Source: Minisyncoccota bacterium
GTDB taxonomy: Bacteria > Patescibacteriota > Patescibacteriia > Patescibacteriales > UBA12465
Direction: 5' to 3'
Length of the DNA: 33,061 bases
Assembly (NCBI GenBank): GCA_021734405.1
Contig: JAIPJA010000007.1
Coordinates: 1 to 33,061 of the forward strand
How positions within the stretch are numbered: the first letter of the stretch is position 1; each line of letters starts with the position of its first letter. The translations under genes and the position numbers were made by a program. Positions 1-6,437 of this stretch are shown one piece after another. A model generated the notes under the pieces. The model was not told the DNA's origin and did not search any database. It was given only the letters and a program-made list of their open reading frames with translations.

Positions 1-2
1 CT

Positions 3-1694
3 GGTACAACCGTATCAGACACTTCAGTTTGGAGCATTTCTGCTAATGACACCATGAACTGCCAAGTTCGTGTTGACATTGAAAACACTAAGGATGAAAA
101 TGATTATGTTAAAGCTTCTATTGATGTTGACAACTGGACTTTCAAAGACGTAGCTACTGGTGATACTATCACCGATGTTGTTCCTTCTAGTGATATTGCT
201 GGAAGTGAAATGAATGTAGTAGCCGCTTCTTTAACTGTTACTCAAGCTGCTACTCCTCCAGGGGCTACTCACGTAGGTGGAGCTAACATGATTGAAGTAA
301 ATGGCTTTAACTTTGCTGCTGGCAATGCTGAAGACATTACTGTTACTGCTTTAACTCTTCATGGTTATATCGATGAAAACAATGATGGTAATGTAGGTGA
401 TGACTACACTGTTGGTGTAGATAATAGCGTTTACTTCAAAGATGTGTTAACCAGCGTTGAACTTTATGCTAACGGCACAAAGATTGGCGAAACTAAAACT
501 GCTACAACTGGCGGTGTAGTTACTTTCAACTCTCTAAATTGGACTGTTGAAGCTGGTTCTACTGAAAGATTAGTAGTTAAAGGCACTCTATCTAGCAACT
601 CTCCTTATGGAGGAAATAGTGATTATATCCAGTTCTTAGTAAACTCTGTAACTGCAGAATATGATGCTGGAACTAGTGTTTCACCTACTATTTCTTCTGT
701 AAATACTGCTGGTGATGTTACTGTTTACCAGACTATTACTTCAGCTGGTACCTTAACTGCTTCTTTAGATGCAGGTACTCCTGATTCTTCACTTATAACT
801 ATGGCTACAAATGACGTAGTTATGACTAAGATCAAGTTTGCTGCTACTGATGAAGATTTTGTAGTTGAAGAATTACAAATTGAAAATGCTGCTGATACTG
901 ATGATGACGCTGCTTATGGACCTGTAACTATTAGTTACACCAATAGCGCTGGTCAAACTGAAACTGCTAACGCTTACTTTACTGCTAACGAAGCTAACTT
1001 CAGTGGTCTAGACATTTTAGTTCCTGCTGATGATGACACTGTTGTAACTGTTATGGCTGACATCAATACTGATGCTGGCGGAGCAAACAATGATACCACT
1101 ACTTCTTTGAGTCTTGACGGCGGTGATGATTTCAGAGCTGTAGCTCAAGATTCAGGAACTGTAGATGCTGATGTTTCTGATGTAACTGGAAACAGTCATT
1201 ATATCTATGAATCTGTACCTACTGTAGCTTTTGCTGCAAATACTCCATCAGGAGACTTGATTCCAAGTGCTAACGGTCTTTTAGCTAGAATTGATATTAC
1301 TGCTGATGCTAACGAAGACATCACTTTTGCTTCAAGTGCTTCTAACTACATTACAGTACAAGTTGCTACCTCTGGTGCTGCTATCTCATCTTTAGTTCTA
1401 AAAGATGCTGATGGAAATACCTTAGATACTGCAGCTACTGTAACTAGTGGAGAAGCTACCTTCATGATTGGTCAAAGCACTGATAGTGACTTAACCATCC
1501 CTGCTGGACAAACTAAGACTGTCTTAGTTTACGGTGATATTACTGGCTTTACTAATGCTGGTGACACTGTTCAAATCTGGCTAGATGACGCAGCTGCTGA
1601 TATTGACTGGGGCATTGATGGCACCGGTGAATACCAGAGAGGCAACATCATCTTCAAAGGTGACCTTTATGGTGGAGCTTTAGTTAAACCGTAA
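3..1694 (+). CDS. S-layer-like secreted surface protein, C-terminal part (5' truncated by window edge)
   Basis: The frame is open from base 3 to the TAA at 1692, so the ATG at 54 is internal and the gene begins outside the window. The visible 563 codons are rich in Ala, Thr, Asp, Gly and Val, and very poor in Cys (one seen), Lys and Arg. They read as successive beta-sandwich modules, with alternating hydrophobic/Thr strands and turns such as ANGTKIGET followed by FNSLNWTVEAGSTERLVVKG. A second, weaker module follows (ITSAGTLTASLDAGTPDSS onward). The C-terminus ends in IIFKGDLYGGALVKP. This composition matches the abundant S-layer-like proteins of CPR genomes, and I infer a structural cell-surface role. 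Codon use differs from neighbouring genes: C-ending codons (TTC, AAC, ATC, GAC) are frequent, as expected for a very highly expressed gene. It is closed by a strong terminator. Confidence 0.6.
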   Translation, partial: GTTVSDTSVWSISANDTMNCQVRVDIENTKDENDYVKASIDVDNWTFKDVATGDTITDVVPSSDIAGSEMNVVAASLTVTQAATPPGATHVGGANMIEVNGFNFAAGNAEDITVTALTLHGYIDENNDGNVGDDYTVGVDNSVYFKDVLTSVELYANGTKIGETKTATTGGVVTFNSLNWTVEAGSTERLVVKGTLSSNSPYGGNSDYIQFLVNSVTAEYDAGTSVSPTISSVNTAGDVTVYQTITSAGTLTASLDAGTPDSSLITMATNDVVMTKIKFAATDEDFVVEELQIENAADTDDDAAYGPVTISYTNSAGQTETANAYFTANEANFSGLDILVPADDDTVVTVMADINTDAGGANNDTTTSLSLDGGDDFRAVAQDSGTVDADVSDVTGNSHYIYESVPTVAFAANTPSGDLIPSANGLLARIDITADANEDITFASSASNYITVQVATSGAAISSLVLKDADGNTLDTAATVTSGEATFMIGQSTDSDLTIPAGQTKTVLVYGDITGFTNAGDTVQIWLDDAAADIDWGIDGTGEYQRGNIIFKGDLYGGALVKP

Positions 1695-1744
1695 TAACGG
1701 CTTAACTTCAGTAAAGCATTTCAACTAATTACTAGTTGATATAG

Positions 1745-1780
1745 AGAAGAGCGGGGTAAAACCCGCTCTTCTTGCTTTTT
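1745..1780 (+). terminator. Intrinsic terminator of the surface protein gene
   Basis: Perfect 11-bp stem (1745-1755 with 1762-1772, arm AGAAGAGCGGG), six-base loop, then TGCTTTTT. It is GC-rich and strong, fitting a highly transcribed gene upstream. Its T-tract overlaps the -35 box of the next promoter. Confidence 0.9.
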
Positions 1781-1800
1781 AATAATATAGAGTATATAAT
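1772..1800 (+). promoter_or_regulatory. Promoter of the 1838 gene
   Basis: TTGCTT (1772-1777), 17-base spacer, TATAAT (1795-1800). The expected start site is near 1807, giving a leader of about 30 nt that carries the conserved element at 1814-1832. Confidence 0.6.
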
Positions 1801-1813
1801 AGTTTAATTCATT

Positions 1814-1832
1814 GATGTTTAACAAAAAAATA
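1814..1832 (+). promoter_or_regulatory. Leader element shared with the 6438 gene
   Basis: GATGTTTAACAAAAAAATA lies in the 5' leader, 24 bases before the start codon. An identical 19-base copy sits at 6412-6430, 26 bases before another start, and both genes then begin ATGAAAACTTT. There is no Shine-Dalgarno sequence. Here the element contains an eight-codon reading frame (ATG at 1815) whose TGA overlaps the ATG at 1838; in the second copy that frame runs on into the gene, so translation of the mini-frame is not a shared feature. Confidence 0.45.
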
Positions 1833-1837
1833 TATTT

Positions 1838-2368
1838 ATGAAAACTTTGAAGAGTCATTTACGTAATCGCTTACTTATTCCCTTTGGCTTAACTATTTTA
1901 CTTGTAGCTATGCTTATCTTTATTTTCTTGCATTTGAGCGTGGTGGATAGTAATTCATTTATGGTTGCTTTTTTGAGTTACATCTTTATTTCCATGATTG
2001 GTTTGTTCTTTATCATTAAGGCTCTTAGAAAGTTTGATTACGTGGAAAATAGGCTGGATGGAGTAGAGGTTTATTTAGTTAAAAAAATAAATAAAGATTT
2101 ATTTATTAAATTAGCTAAAAGGCAGAAAGGTAAGGATAAAAATAGTTATCTTTTTTCCTATAATGAGGCTCTAGAAGTAATAAAGGCTCATAAAAATTTT
2201 TTTTACGATTGGAAAACGTTTGTTGGTGTTTACTTTGGAAATAAGTTTTATTGGGCTGAGGTTTTTCAGGATAATAAGACCAAGAATCCCGGTCTTGTAT
2301 TAAAAGAAGCGTTAATTAGTCACAGGATAAAAGAGAAGGAGCCAGTGCTATTAGTTTTCAAAAAATAA
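1838..2368 (+). CDS. Orphan two-helix membrane protein
   Basis: 176 residues. A short basic N-terminus is followed by two hydrophobic helices at about residues 12-33 and 42-63, then a roughly 110-residue charged domain rich in Lys, Phe and Tyr. By the positive-inside rule this domain probably lies in the cytoplasm (KKINKDLFIKLAKRQKGKDK). I do not recognise a family or catalytic motif. The gene is transcribed alone from its own promoter and ends in a terminator shared with the convergent HAD gene. Its leader element and first codons match those of the membrane protein gene at 6438, which suggests a common expression mode. Function unknown. Confidence 0.7.
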   Translation: MKTLKSHLRNRLLIPFGLTILLVAMLIFIFLHLSVVDSNSFMVAFLSYIFISMIGLFFIIKALRKFDYVENRLDGVEVYLVKKINKDLFIKLAKRQKGKDKNSYLFSYNEALEVIKAHKNFFYDWKTFVGVYFGNKFYWAEVFQDNKTKNPGLVLKEALISHRIKEKEPVLLVFKK

Positions 2369-2375
2369 AATAAAA

Positions 2376-2412
2376 AAGCCCTGAATAATAAATTCAAGGG
2401 CTTATTTTTTTT
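2376..2412. terminator. Bidirectional terminator between convergent genes
   Basis: Stem AAGCCCTGAA (2376-2385) with TTCAAGGGCTT (2393-2403), one bulged A. A T-run lies on the right, and an A-run on the left serves the minus strand. It lies between the stops at 2368 and 2415. Confidence 0.8.
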
Positions 2413-2414
2413 GT

Positions 2415-3125
2415 TTATTTAATCAACTCTCTTATTTCCAATAGACTACTGGCAACTTGGTAGCTAAAGCCATTTCGCTTTATTTTAAAGTTTTCTTCCC
2501 ATTCTTCATAGTCATGTAGGCCAGTGGTTAGACCAATGAAATTTAAATTAGTGTTTGTAGCTAACTGAAAGTCATGAAGAATACTGTCACCTACAAAGAC
2601 AAAGTCTTTTAATTGATAGTGTCTTTTGTGCTTGAGTATTGGTTTTAAAACCAAGGGATTAGGTTTACAGATAAATTGTTGTGTAATTTTATCCTTTAAG
2701 GTGTTTCCTGCTATTATTAGCTCAAACATTTTAAGATTTAAGCCAATCTCTTTGCTAGCTCTTAGAAATGACTCTTGGTCTCGGTTGGTTAAAATAAAAA
2801 GGTCTTTCTTTTTACTTTTGAAATGAAGCAGGAGTTCAAAGATTAAAGCTTGTTCTTCTGTGTTTACATCTAAAGCGCTCTGATCGTTTAAATGTATATC
2901 TAAAAACATGGCTCTTTCTTCTTCGCTCCAGTCTAAAGCAAAGGCCAAGTTCTCCGATATCATTTCCATGTTTTGTCCCCAGAGCTCTTTTAAAAGGCTT
3001 AGGTCGGGAACCTTTTTATTACTATCAACTGCTATAGCAATGTTTTTTCTGATACGTTCCATGCTATTTACGGTAGATGGATAAATAACCCCGTCAAAGT
3101 CAAAAATTATTTGTTTAAATTCCAT
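2415..3125 (-). CDS. HAD-superfamily hydrolase, phosphoglycolate phosphatase-like
   Basis: 236 residues with all four HAD motifs. Motif I is FDFDGV, with nucleophile Asp9 and general acid/base Asp11. Motif II is ILTNRD (Thr113). Motif III is Lys154 in CKPNP. Motif IV is VGDSILHD (Asp180, Asp185). A helical cap fills residues 15-95, as in subfamily IA enzymes such as Gph or PpaX. The protein should dephosphorylate a small phosphorylated metabolite in the cytoplasm; the substrate cannot be read from sequence. It is a single-gene unit with a near-consensus promoter and a shared terminator. Fold assignment is firm, specificity is open. Confidence 0.88.
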   Translation of the reverse strand: MEFKQIIFDFDGVIYPSTVNSMERIRKNIAIAVDSNKKVPDLSLLKELWGQNMEMISENLAFALDWSEEERAMFLDIHLNDQSALDVNTEEQALIFELLLHFKSKKKDLFILTNRDQESFLRASKEIGLNLKMFELIIAGNTLKDKITQQFICKPNPLVLKPILKHKRHYQLKDFVFVGDSILHDFQLATNTNLNFIGLTTGLHDYEEWEENFKIKRNGFSYQVASSLLEIRELIK

Positions 3126-3170
3126 AGTGTATATTTTTGTTGATTATTATTTTTAATGAGCAATTAGGTT

Positions 3171-3198
3171 ATTATATATTACTAAGACAAAGAGTCAA
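3171..3198 (-). promoter_or_regulatory. Promoter of the HAD hydrolase gene
   Basis: On the minus strand TTGACT (3193-3198), 16-base spacer, TATAAT (3171-3176). The leader to the ATG at 3125 is about 40 nt. Confidence 0.7.
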
Positions 3199-3223
3199 GG
3201 GTAATTTTGTGTATATCTCTAAT

Positions 3224-3252
3224 TTGTTTTTTTAAAGCTTAAGCTATATAAT
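3224..3252 (+). promoter_or_regulatory. Promoter of the DUF6122-like gene, very short leader
   Basis: TTGTTT (3224-3229), 17-base spacer, TATAAT (3247-3252). Transcription should start near 3259, only about nine bases before the ATG at 3268, so the mRNA would be nearly leaderless. Confidence 0.5.
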
Positions 3253-3267
3253 TGTAATACTTAAATA

Positions 3268-3630
3268 ATGATTTTTATGGAGACAATTTTAAATTTACTA
3301 CAAATAGCTTTAAGCTCAGATTGGTGGGTTCATATAGTTTCTAATTTTGCTTTATGGGGACTTTTATACGTAATTGAAGTTAAGCTTTTAAGCAGGAAGT
3401 TTAAAAGTCGTAACGTTTTATTGCAACTTTTATTATCTAACCTTATAGACTTAGATCATTTATTATCTCGTCCTATTTATGATCCTAGTCGTTGTAGTTT
3501 AAATAATCATTTATTTCACTCTTACTATTTTATACCTGCTTATGTTATTGGGCTCTTTACTCGCTTTAGATATTTTTTTATGGGTATAGGTCTTCACTTT
3601 TTTATTGACTACATTGGTTGTGTTTTTTAG
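3268..3630 (+). CDS. DUF6122-like small membrane protein
   Basis: 120 residues with about three to four hydrophobic segments. Recognisable motifs are DLDHLL (61-66), PIYDPSRCS (69-77), HLFHSYY (81-87) and LHFFID (109-114), the pattern I recall for the DUF6122 family. The conserved set His64, His81, His84, His110 and Asp114 resembles the membrane-embedded metal-dependent hydrolases related to YdjM/LexA-regulated proteins. A hydrolase role is inference; no substrate is known to me. Two in-frame ATGs (3268 and 3277) are possible starts; I keep the first because the promoter sits so close. It is transcribed alone. Confidence 0.7.
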   Translation: MIFMETILNLLQIALSSDWWVHIVSNFALWGLLYVIEVKLLSRKFKSRNVLLQLLLSNLIDLDHLLSRPIYDPSRCSLNNHLFHSYYFIPAYVIGLFTRFRYFFMGIGLHFFIDYIGCVF

Positions 3631-3658
3631 AGTAGGGAAGGCGTAAAAAAGCATAGGT

Positions 3659-3690
3659 ATGACACAATAGACTTTAAAAAATGACACAAT
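3659..3690 (+). repeat. Direct repeat pair, possible operator
   Basis: ATGACACAAT occurs at 3659-3668 and again at 3681-3690, 22 bases apart, about two helical turns. The second copy continues into a short imperfect palindrome (TGACAC/GTGTTA). It lies 63-94 bases before the zinc-ribbon mini-gene, so it could be a protein-binding site. Weak evidence. Confidence 0.35.
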
Positions 3691-3740
3691 GGTGTTATTA
3701 TGTTAATTGTTAATATATTTAATTGTTCATTTAGAAAAGA

Positions 3741-3746
3741 AAGGAG
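3741..3746 (+). promoter_or_regulatory. Strong Shine-Dalgarno sequence of the 3753 gene
   Basis: AAGGAG six bases before the ATG. This is the only well-spaced, near-perfect ribosome binding site I see in the window; most other genes have A/T-only leaders. Confidence 0.8.
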
Positions 3747-3752
3747 TAAATT

Positions 3753-3995
3753 ATGAGTTATTGTCCGATTTGCGGTATTGGTTTAGGTGGTTGCCCTTGT
3801 TGTGGTCATAGGCAAACTGAGTTTAAAGGTAGAGAAATAGAGCAGGCTCGTATAGTTAACAATTTTGACGGTGGCGCTGTTTTTCAGGGGTCTGGTAATT
3901 CCCATTTTACTTTTAATAAGGGAAATTTTCATGTTACAACTGAGATTCCTGGTTTGAAACAAGGAGTGAGAATTAATATCAGAGATGATATTTAA
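3753..3995 (+). CDS. Small zinc-ribbon-like protein
   Basis: 80 residues. The N-terminus carries two Cys pairs, CPIC (4-7) and CPCC (14-17) followed by GH, a likely zinc knuckle or ribbon. The remaining 60 residues are Gly/Asn/Phe-rich with short beta-like strands (AVFQGSGNSHFTFNKGNFHV). I do not recognise a family. Nucleic-acid or protein binding is typical for such knuckles but is only inference. The gene is unusual here in having a strong Shine-Dalgarno sequence and a direct-repeat pair upstream, so it may be separately regulated. It ends in a bidirectional terminator. Confidence 0.6.
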   Translation: MSYCPICGIGLGGCPCCGHRQTEFKGREIEQARIVNNFDGGAVFQGSGNSHFTFNKGNFHVTTEIPGLKQGVRINIRDDI

Positions 3996-4027
3996 AAATT
4001 AGGTAATCTGGAAAAATTATCTAATAA

Positions 4028-4059
4028 AAAGCAGGTTATTTAAAAACCTGCTTTGTTTT
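4028..4059. terminator. Bidirectional terminator between convergent genes
   Basis: Perfect 10-bp stem AAAGCAGGTT (4028-4037) with AACCTGCTTT (4045-4054), seven-base loop. T-rich tail on the plus strand and A-run on the left for the minus strand. It separates the mini-gene from prs. Confidence 0.85.
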
Positions 4060-4064
4060 TTGTT

Positions 4065-5090
4065 TTATTCTTTTTCGCATTCCCTTATAACAGACAAGAG
4101 TTTAATGGCCAGCACTGGGTGCATGGAAGCGTTCGTAACTTTACCGCCAGTGCTTTTTTTATAGCCCCTGTCAACAGTGTTTCCTAAAATGATCTTATCA
4201 AAGGGAGAGTCTTCCACAAAAGTTCTTTTCCAGCCTGACGTGCAAACTGGGTGGGTGGCACAAAAAATTAATTTTTTAGCCCCTCTTTCTTTGAGTTTTT
4301 TAGCTGTCATTTTAGCAGTGCTTCCGGTAGCTATTTCATCTTCAACCATAATAACAACTTGTCCATCTAAGTTTTCTGCTGGTCTAACCGGATAGTCAAA
4401 CTCTTCTCTTAGACTTTGCAAAACACTTTCTTCTAATTCTTTTTGCTCTACAGTTCCTTCAGCACTTCTTTCTTTTAAGTTAAAAAGTACTGGCAAATGA
4501 AGAAGTTTAGCTAAGTTAATAGCTCTAACAATAGAACCTTTATCAGGTGAATAGATAACTACGTTTTCTTCTTTATCTAAAACAGGTTCTAAAAGTTCAG
4601 CAAAAATTTTAGCTCCGGAAGTGTTGTGGACAGTAATACCAGCTTCTTTAAAATAAGTTAGAGCTGTTTCTGAATGGATGTCGCAAAGCAGTATTTCATC
4701 AACTCCGACGGCCTTCATTTCCGTGACAAATTGGAGATTACGATTAATTTCAAGAAATTTTTCTTGCCTTTCTTGCCTTCTATACATCATAAAGGGCATG
4801 ACAGCGATTACTTTTTTAGCTTGATATTGCTTTTTACAAGCAAATACCAGAGTTAAAAACTCTTCTTTGAGTTTTAAAGTGTTACAACTTTGAAAGATGA
4901 TAACATTTTTGTCTTTAATTTTTTCTGGTTTGGGAATTCGGAAGTCGTCCTCACCGTCAGGGTAGCTGTCAAAATTAATGTGTGAAAACTTGAAATCACT
5001 ACCAGCACTATTGTTTATCCATTGAATAGTTTTATCAGCCAATTCATAATGGCCGGTTCCTGATAGAATAATAAAATTTTCTTCTTTCAT
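4065..5090 (-). CDS. prs: Ribose-phosphate pyrophosphokinase (PRPP synthetase), divergent
   Basis: 341 residues. It makes PRPP from ribose 5-phosphate and ATP for nucleotide synthesis and salvage. Visible landmarks: the ATP-binding stretch YRRQERQEK (103-111, usual form ARQDRK); DIHSE (137-141), where the metal-binding DLH motif normally lies; SPDKG (181-185); and the PRPP loop VEDEIATGST (249-258, usual form VDDxxxTGGT). Length is slightly above the usual 310-320. The motifs deviate from the textbook enzyme but keep acidic and Thr residues in the loop. It is transcribed alone from a promoter at 5133-5161. A related phosphoribosyltransferase role is possible but less likely given both kinase-type motifs. 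Confidence 0.82.
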   Translation of the reverse strand: MKEENFIILSGTGHYELADKTIQWINNSAGSDFKFSHINFDSYPDGEDDFRIPKPEKIKDKNVIIFQSCNTLKLKEEFLTLVFACKKQYQAKKVIAVMPFMMYRRQERQEKFLEINRNLQFVTEMKAVGVDEILLCDIHSETALTYFKEAGITVHNTSGAKIFAELLEPVLDKEENVVIYSPDKGSIVRAINLAKLLHLPVLFNLKERSAEGTVEQKELEESVLQSLREEFDYPVRPAENLDGQVVIMVEDEIATGSTAKMTAKKLKERGAKKLIFCATHPVCTSGWKRTFVEDSPFDKIILGNTVDRGYKKSTGGKVTNASMHPVLAIKLLSVIRECEKE

Positions 5091-5132
5091 GATTTATTAT
5101 TTTTTTTGTTTAAAGATCTAATGAATTATTTT

Positions 5133-5161
5133 ACTGTATGTTTTTTCTAGTTATTAGTCAA
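5133..5161 (-). promoter_or_regulatory. Promoter of prs
   Basis: Minus strand TTGACT (5156-5161), 17-base spacer, TACAGT (5133-5138), with TAAAAT as an alternative -10 just downstream. The -35 box is preceded by ACTC, as in several promoters of this window. Confidence 0.6.
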
Positions 5162-5165
5162 GAGT

Positions 5166-5500
5166 TTGAGGGTAAATTTGTAAATTTAATAGTTAAAGAG
5201 GAGTGAAGAGGTAGTTAAATTAATTTAGAGCCCCTCAAGAGATTTAATTTATATATTACAATATAGTAATTTAATATATACCGGCATTATTATATAAATA
5301 TAAGTTTAGCACATAAGCTAAACTTATTTGATTTTTCTATAAGTTTAGCTTGTAATACAATTAATCGTAATGGGAATGGAGCCCGTATTTTCAGTTTGGA
5401 AGTTTGATATAATAAGCTGTTGTAGAATATCAACTAATTTCAATTGATAAAAATGTCAGTCAAGAGTTTAAGGGGTGCTTAACTTTTTATGTTGTTAATT
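5166..5500. other. Non-coding gap between greA and prs with inverted repeats
   Basis: The 416-base gap between the two minus-strand genes contains no convincing coding frame. It holds a perfect 11-bp inverted repeat (ATAAGTTTAGC 5300-5310 with GCTAAACTTAT 5317-5327), a third copy of ATAAGTTTAGC at 5339-5349, and other AT-rich palindromic stretches around 5250-5280. A second minus-strand -35-like ACTCTTGACT (complement of 5458-5467) lies just after greA but lacks a good -10. It could be a greA terminator region or encode a small RNA; nothing decides this. Confidence 0.4.
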
Positions 5501-5506
5501 ATCCGA

Positions 5507-6007
5507 TTAGTTTACTTGTTTGACTGTATAAGCTTGCTCCTTGTCTTTAGTGTTTAAAGTTATCTTGTCTCCAACCTTTTTTCCAATAAGTCTGGCACCT
5601 AGAGGTGAGAGATGGGAAATTATACCTTCGGTGGGATTGCTTTCACTAGAACCTAAGATAGTATAGGTTGTTTCTTGGTCATTTTTTTCTAAAACTACCT
5701 GACTGCCTATTTGTATTTTTCCCTCACTGTTTTTGTTTTCTATAATTATAGCGTGTTTTAGTTGATTTTCTACAAACAATATCTTATTGTTTAAACCTCT
5801 TAGCTGAGATTTAGCTAATTGGTAGCCAGCATTTTCAGAAAAATCACCATCAGAAGCTAATCTTTTTACTTCACTAGCTAGAATTGGTTGTTTCTTTTGC
5901 AACTCTTTTAGTTCTTGTGTTAACTTTTGATATTTAAGTTGACTAAGATAAGGGTCTAGTTTAGATCTTATTTTTCTTTGTTCGCTTTTTCTTTTAGGTA
6001 CTTGCAT
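5507..6007 (-). CDS. greA: Transcription elongation factor GreA/GreB family
   Basis: 166 residues. Gre factors enter the RNA polymerase secondary channel and stimulate cleavage of backtracked RNA. Residues 25-90 form the N-terminal coiled coil with the tip motif DGDFSENAGY (53-62); the acidic pair Asp55 and Glu58 matches the catalytic DxSEN signature. Residues 97-166 form the FKBP-like domain, with GIISHLSPLGARLIGKKVGD matching the usual SPIARALIGK stretch. There is a basic N-terminal extension of about 20 residues compared with E. coli GreA. It is monocistronic; the divergent RNA gene promoter begins about 70 bases upstream of its start. Confidence 0.92.
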   Translation of the reverse strand: MQVPKRKSEQRKIRSKLDPYLSQLKYQKLTQELKELQKKQPILASEVKRLASDGDFSENAGYQLAKSQLRGLNNKILFVENQLKHAIIIENKNSEGKIQIGSQVVLEKNDQETTYTILGSSESNPTEGIISHLSPLGARLIGKKVGDKITLNTKDKEQAYTVKQVN

Positions 6008-6078
6008 AAGGTTTTTTAAATTTTTACCTTATCATTTTAGCAATAAAAGAGTCTAGTGGTAAAGACTAAAAATTTTTA

Positions 6079-6106
6079 TTGACTAATATTAGATTTCTTG
6101 TATAAT
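6079..6106 (+). promoter_or_regulatory. Consensus promoter of the structured RNA gene
   Basis: TTGACT (6079-6084), 16-base spacer, perfect TATAAT (6101-6106). It is among the best promoters in the window and points into a region without a reading frame; the start site should be near 6113. Confidence 0.8.
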
Positions 6107-6112
6107 ATAGTT

Positions 6113-6360
6113 AAATAAGAAAGTGGTTTAGGAAAGCTTATTTTTTAATTAGTCTTGTAGGCATGTGTGAACAGGGTTGTGCCAGAGATTTTTAAAAAGT
6201 AGGTGAGAGGGATAAAAGTCCCAGACTGAAAAAGGCTAAGGTCCAAAAATTGAAGGTAGGTGGATAATTCTATCTTTAACCGAAGCCGCAGGCGTTCCCT
6301 GGATATTATCAGACGCGGTACTAAGCCAAGGGGTCAATTAGTTTTGACCTCTCTTTTTTT
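6113..6360 (+). ncRNA. Standalone structured non-coding RNA, about 245 nt, family unassigned
   Basis: No plausible ORF lies between the promoter and the terminator, but helices can be drawn throughout. Closing stem: 6124-6131 with 6321-6328 (8 bp, one G-U). Inside: 6151-6155 with 6223-6227, enclosing hairpin 6160-6166/6171-6183 (GUGA tetraloop, bulged) and hairpin 6209-6212/6219-6222. Next, 6234-6237/6284-6287 then 6240-6242/6279-6281, separated by an AA/GA internal loop, capped by 6253-6259/6270-6276. Then 6292-6295/6313-6316 with 6299-6302/6309-6312. The terminator stem 6329-6337/6344-6352 and T-run follow directly. G+C rises well above the surroundings. I see no tmRNA tag or acceptor arm, no SRP GGAAG apex, and no clear RNase P core. 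The multibranch shape does not look like 6S RNA. The next gene has its own promoter, which argues against a riboswitch. Confidence 0.7.
6329..6360 (+). terminator. Intrinsic terminator of the structured RNA
   Basis: Stem AGGGGTCAA (6329-6337) with TTGACCTCT (6344-6352), one G-U pair, six-base loop, then CTTTTTTT. It begins one base after the closing stem of the RNA. Confidence 0.88.
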
Positions 6361-6367
6361 ATTACTC

Positions 6368-6395
6368 TTGATTTTATTAATTATTTATGTAATAC
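6368..6395 (+). promoter_or_regulatory. Promoter of the 6438 gene
   Basis: TTGATT (6368-6373, preceded by ACTC), 16-base spacer, TAATAC (6390-6395). It lies just after the RNA terminator, so the gene is transcribed independently of the RNA. Confidence 0.5.
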
Positions 6396-6411
6396 TGAGT
6401 AATTAATAATA

Positions 6412-6430
6412 GATGTTTAACAAAAAAATA
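6412..6430 (+). promoter_or_regulatory. Leader element shared with the 1838 gene
   Basis: Second copy of GATGTTTAACAAAAAAATA, 26 bases before the ATG at 6438 and inside the predicted 5' leader. Identical to 1814-1832. Confidence 0.45.
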
Positions 6431-6437
6431 ATAAAAT

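Noticed and set aside
54-56. ATG 54 as start of the surface protein
   Set aside because: The same frame is open to the window edge with the same composition, so the gene is truncated by the window.
5340-5410. A tRNA-like segment in the prs-greA gap
   Set aside because: No cloverleaf, TTCGA loop or acceptor stem can be drawn.
6200-6325. RNase P RNA, because the stretch around 6207-6222 looks faintly like GAGGAAAGTCC
   Set aside because: The spacing is wrong, the AGANNGAA-type 3' core and the S-domain loops are missing, and the RNA is much shorter than bacterial RNase P RNA.
6113-6360. The structured RNA as a riboswitch or T-box controlling the 6438 gene
   Set aside because: No T-box GGTGGNACC or recognised aptamer core was found, the RNA has a closed fold with its own terminator, and the gene has a separate promoter at 6368-6395.
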